NCBI GenBank assembly: GCA_023489025.1
Contig: JAMDCN010000010.1
Location: 1 to 9,961, forward strand
Direction of reading: 5' to 3'
DNA from: Deltaproteobacteria bacterium
GTDB taxonomy: Bacteria; Desulfobacterota_E; Deferrimicrobia; Deferrimicrobiales; Deferrimicrobiaceae
Length of the DNA: 9,961 nt
This document shows, in pieces, positions 7,474 through 9,961 of the stretch. Under the pieces are notes generated by a model that did not search any database, had not been told where the DNA came from, and saw only the letters and a list, made by a program, of their open reading frames with translations. The position numbers were made by a program, and so were the translations under genes. Each line of letters opens with the position of its first letter. The first letter of the stretch is position 1.

Positions 7474-7480
7474 TAATCTA

Positions 7481-9592
7481 ATGGATACCATGGCCGACGC
7501 CCGCCAGAGGAAACCACCCGGGTTGGTTGCTTTCGCCCTGCTCCTGCTCCTGTCGGCACGGGCCGCCCACGGCGCGCCCGCCATCCTTCGACACGACCTC
7601 TCGGTGGTCCTCCACACGGAGAGCCACACCATGAACGCCACCGACACCATGAAGATCCGTCCCGACGGGGCATCCCGCCTCTCCCTCTCCCTCGCGGAAG
7701 GCGCCCTCGTCACCCGGCTCTCCGTCGACGGAAAGGATTACCCCCTTATCCCCTTCCCCTTCCGGAACGGGATGCTCGGCTTCCCGGTTCCGGAGGAGGC
7801 CCGGCAGGGGACCCTGGAGGTCACCGTCGCCTACGGCGCGACCTTCAACGACCCTGTGCCCGACAACCCCGCCGGCACGGAGGACCCCGGCTACGGAGTT
7901 GCGGGAACCATCTCTCCGAGGGGAGTTTTTTTGAGCGAGGAGGCGGGGTGGTACCCCGGGCTCCCCGGGAGCGCGCCGACCTGGCGGGTTCGCGTCGAGA
8001 CGCGGGAAGGGATCGAAGCGGTCACGACGGGAAGGCTTCTCCGGAGGTCCGCCTCGGGCGGCGCCACGGTCTCCGAATGGGAAATCGGCCATCCGCTGCA
8101 TGGGATCGCGCTGTCCGCGGGAGCGTATCGCATCCGGGAGGGAAGCGCGGGCGAAATCCGGCTGTACACCTATTTCTATCCGGAGAGCGAACCGCTCGCG
8201 GAGAGTTACCTCAAGGCGTCGGCCGGCTTCCTCGATCTCTACCGAAACCTTTTCGGCCCCTACCCCTTCGACAAGTTCGCCGTCGTGGAGAACTTCTTCC
8301 CGACGGGCTACGGCTTCCCCTCCTACACCCTCCTGGGCAGCGCCGTCATCCGCCTCCCCTTCATCCTGGAGACCAGCCTGGGGCACGAGATCGCGCACTC
8401 GTGGTGGGGAAACGGCGTCCTCGTGGATCCCGGCCGGGGGAACTGGTCCGAAGGGCTCGTCACGTATGTCGCCGATCACCTGTACCGGGAGCGGTCCTCT
8501 CCCGGCGCGGCGCGCGCCTACCGGCTCCAACTCCTCCGGGATTACGCCACCCTGGTCCCCCGGGAGCTCGATTTCCCGCTGAAGGAGTTCACGGTGCGCG
8601 CAAGCCCGGCCTCGCGGGCGGTGGGATACGGAAAAGCCGCGATGGTGTTCCACATGGCGAGGCGCAAGGCGGGCGACGAGGCCTTCCGGAAGGGGCTGCG
8701 GACGCTGGCGCGGGAGAAGCTTTTTCAGGCCGCCGCCTGGGACGATTTCGGCCGGGCCTTTTTCGGGGACCGCTCCTCCGGCTCCTCCTCCTTCTTCCGG
8801 CAGTGGGTGGAACGCCCCGGCGCCCCGGTGCTCGCGCTGAAGGACGTGAAGGCGGAGCGCGAAGGCGGCCGGTGGAAGGTCACGGGGCGGCTCACACAGC
8901 AGAAGCCGTACTTCGAGCTCGAGGTCCCGCTACGTCTCGATACCGAGGGGAAGGCCGTCGACGCGATCCTCTCCGTCAACGGCGGCGACAGTCCTTTCCT
9001 GCTTCTTGCCGACTCCCCGCCCGCAAAGCTCGTCGTCGACCCGGAGGTCGACGTCTTCCGGCGGCTCGACCCTTCCGAGATTCCGCCGCTGGTCAACAGC
9101 GTGCGGGGTTCCGGTTCCCTGCTGGTGATGGCCGCGCGCGGCCTGCGGCCGGAAATCCTCGAGGCGTCGAGGGTCCTCCTCTCCGCCCTCGGGAAGGAGA
9201 GCGTCCCCGTGGCGAGGGAAGAAGACACTCCCGCCTCCGCCATCGCGGGGCGCGACGTGCTCTACCTCGGACTGCCGCAGGGGAACGGCTATCTGCCGCC
9301 GCTTCCCCCGGAGCTCTCGGCGACGCCGGAAAGCTTCACGCTGGAAGGCGCAAGGTACCCGTCGCCGGGCGACGCCCTGTTCGCCGTCCTTCCGCACCCG
9401 TCGGACAAGGGGCGGGTGGCGGCCGTCTTCCTGCCCCTTTCCGCCGATGCCGCGTCGCAAGCCGGCCGCAAGATCCCCCATTACGGGAAGTACAGCTTCC
9501 TCTCCTTCTCCGGGGGAGCGAACAAGGCCAAGGGGACATGGCCCGTGACCGCCTCGCCCGCCGTCCACGTCTTCCACTCCGCGTCGCGTTGA
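7481..9592 (+). CDS. Secreted M1-like zinc metallopeptidase
   Basis: The 703-residue protein begins with a signal peptide (basic n-region to residue 13, hydrophobic core 14-26, likely cleavage after AHG at 31), so it should act in the periplasm or outside. The N-terminal beta-rich region (about 34-215) fits the M1 saddle domain. The catalytic domain has the zinc site HEIAHSWWGN (H302, E303, H306) with the third ligand E324 in NWSEG, and a probable catalytic Tyr at 383 in GYGKAAMVFHM. Two departures from the classic family: the exopeptidase motif GAMEN is replaced by VVEN (E270, N271), and the spacing from the second His to the third-ligand Glu is 17 residues instead of the usual 18. A long C-terminal part (about 460-703, containing RRLDPSEIPPLVNSVRGS) is a domain I cannot name. 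Family membership is secure; aminopeptidase activity is inferred, and an endopeptidase or non-canonical substrate preference is possible. Confidence 0.85.
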   Translation: MDTMADARQRKPPGLVAFALLLLLSARAAHGAPAILRHDLSVVLHTESHTMNATDTMKIRPDGASRLSLSLAEGALVTRLSVDGKDYPLIPFPFRNGMLGFPVPEEARQGTLEVTVAYGATFNDPVPDNPAGTEDPGYGVAGTISPRGVFLSEEAGWYPGLPGSAPTWRVRVETREGIEAVTTGRLLRRSASGGATVSEWEIGHPLHGIALSAGAYRIREGSAGEIRLYTYFYPESEPLAESYLKASAGFLDLYRNLFGPYPFDKFAVVENFFPTGYGFPSYTLLGSAVIRLPFILETSLGHEIAHSWWGNGVLVDPGRGNWSEGLVTYVADHLYRERSSPGAARAYRLQLLRDYATLVPRELDFPLKEFTVRASPASRAVGYGKAAMVFHMARRKAGDEAFRKGLRTLAREKLFQAAAWDDFGRAFFGDRSSGSSSFFRQWVERPGAPVLALKDVKAEREGGRWKVTGRLTQQKPYFELEVPLRLDTEGKAVDAILSVNGGDSPFLLLADSPPAKLVVDPEVDVFRRLDPSEIPPLVNSVRGSGSLLVMAARGLRPEILEASRVLLSALGKESVPVAREEDTPASAIAGRDVLYLGLPQGNGYLPPLPPELSATPESFTLEGARYPSPGDALFAVLPHPSDKGRVAAVFLPLSADAASQAGRKIPHYGKYSFLSFSGGANKAKGTWPVTASPAVHVFHSASR

Positions 9593-9745
9593 TGCCGCTC
9601 GAGTCGCTTTCCGCCCAACCGCACCTTTGCATTTTTCTTCCTTTGGAGCGCAAAATTTTCTATACCTGTATGTCTATACAATGCAGGGATGACAATGGGA
9701 TAATAGGAAGAACTTCCAGTAGCCAATCCCCGAGGACAGTGCCTC
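9593..9745 (+). promoter_or_regulatory. gltB leader with nested repeats and candidate promoter
   Basis: This 153-base non-coding stretch turns markedly AT-rich from about 9630 to 9710. It contains a direct repeat TCTATAC (9659-9665 and 9673-9679, period 14), an inverted repeat TGTAT-GTCT-ATACA (9667-9680), a -10-like GATAAT (9699-9704) without a clear -35, and an inverted repeat GGAAG-AA-CTTCC (9706-9717) about where transcription would start. GAGGA (9732-9736), 9 bases before the ATG at 9746, is a good ribosome site. A promoter for gltB here is likely; the regulator, and whether any repeat is an operator, cannot be told. No convincing terminator for the peptidase gene was seen. Confidence 0.45.
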
Positions 9746-9961
9746 ATGAGCGATAACAGCAGATACATCCGTCTCAACGCCGCCGGCGTCCCGGAACGCC
9801 GGGGGCTGTACGATCCCGCCTGCGAGCACGACGCCTGCGGCGTGGGGTTCGTCGCCACCCTCTCGGCGGAGCCCAGCCATTCCGTCGTCGAAAAAGGGAG
9901 CCGGATCCGCGTGAACCTCGAGCACCGGGGGGCGTTCGGGGGGGCCAGGTCGACCGGCGAC
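9746..9961 (+). CDS. gltB: Glutamate synthase large subunit, N-terminal fragment
   Basis: The first 72 residues run off the right edge of the window. The sequence GLYDPACEHDACGVGFVA (from residue 20) followed by VNLEHRGAFGGARSTGD is the signature N-terminus of the glutamate synthase alpha subunit, a class-II glutamine amidotransferase (Ntn hydrolase). C31 in DACGVG is the expected N-terminal nucleophile after removal of a propeptide of about 30 residues. The enzyme makes two glutamates from glutamine and 2-oxoglutarate in ammonia assimilation. The GAGGA 9 bases upstream supports the ATG at 9746. Full GltB proteins are about 1500 residues, so nearly all of the gene lies outside. Some residues after EHRGA (FGG where the family commonly has an Asp-containing GA segment) are slightly unusual, but the region is too short to judge. 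Confidence 0.9.
   Translation, partial: MSDNSRYIRLNAAGVPERRGLYDPACEHDACGVGFVATLSAEPSHSVVEKGSRIRVNLEHRGAFGGARSTGD

Noticed and set aside
7385..7480. Earlier ATG at 7385 as the peptidase start
   Set aside because: It overlaps the start of the divergent kinase, lacks a ribosome site and would place about 32 polar residues before the signal peptide.
7948..9756. 602-codon plus-strand frame inside the peptidase gene
   Set aside because: It is a shadow of the peptidase frame; the peptidase has a signal peptide and zinc motif, this frame has only Arg/Gly/Pro-rich sequence.

Overview
The window is high-GC DNA with strong G/C preference at third codon positions. It carries three large hybrid sensor histidine kinases of a style common in environmental delta-proteobacteria (Geobacter-like or related Desulfobacterota and Desulfuromonadota lineages), a secreted M1-type metallopeptidase, and the start of a glutamate synthase large-subunit gene. 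The taxonomic guess rests only on gene content and composition. No rRNA, tRNA, CRISPR array or mobile element is visible.

Layout. (1) Positions 3-1778, plus strand: the 3' part of a membrane-bound PAS hybrid kinase whose start lies before the window. (2) 1779-1887: a 109-base intergenic stretch with a promoter-like -10 element, overlapping inverted repeats and a perfect Shine-Dalgarno. (3) 1888-5263, plus strand: what reads as one large sensor kinase with the order signal peptide, periplasmic amino-acid-binding-protein domain, dCache-like domain, TM helix, PAS, HisKA, HATPase, receiver. It is split in this sequence by a +1 frameshift near 2800-2812 into two overlapping frames (1888-2958 and 2936-5263). 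(4) 5211-7400, minus strand: a soluble MEDS-PAS hybrid kinase that converges on the previous gene and overlaps its end by 53 bases. (5) 7401-7480: a short divergent intergenic stretch with a near-consensus -10 box for the minus-strand kinase. (6) 7481-9592, plus strand: a signal-peptide-bearing M1-like zinc metallopeptidase. (7) 9593-9745: an AT-richer leader with nested repeats. (8) 9746 to the window end, plus strand: the N-terminus of GltB.

How the genes fit together. The three kinases share nearly the same transmitter and C-terminal receiver core but have completely different inputs: an integral-membrane region plus PAS, a periplasmic solute-binding protein plus dCache, and a cytoplasmic MEDS domain. 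No HPt protein or DNA-binding response regulator lies in the window, so their common output, if they have one, is elsewhere. The peptidase and gltB look like unrelated neighbours. The most notable signals are the frameshifted double-sensor kinase and the sensor-swapped paralogue cluster it belongs to.
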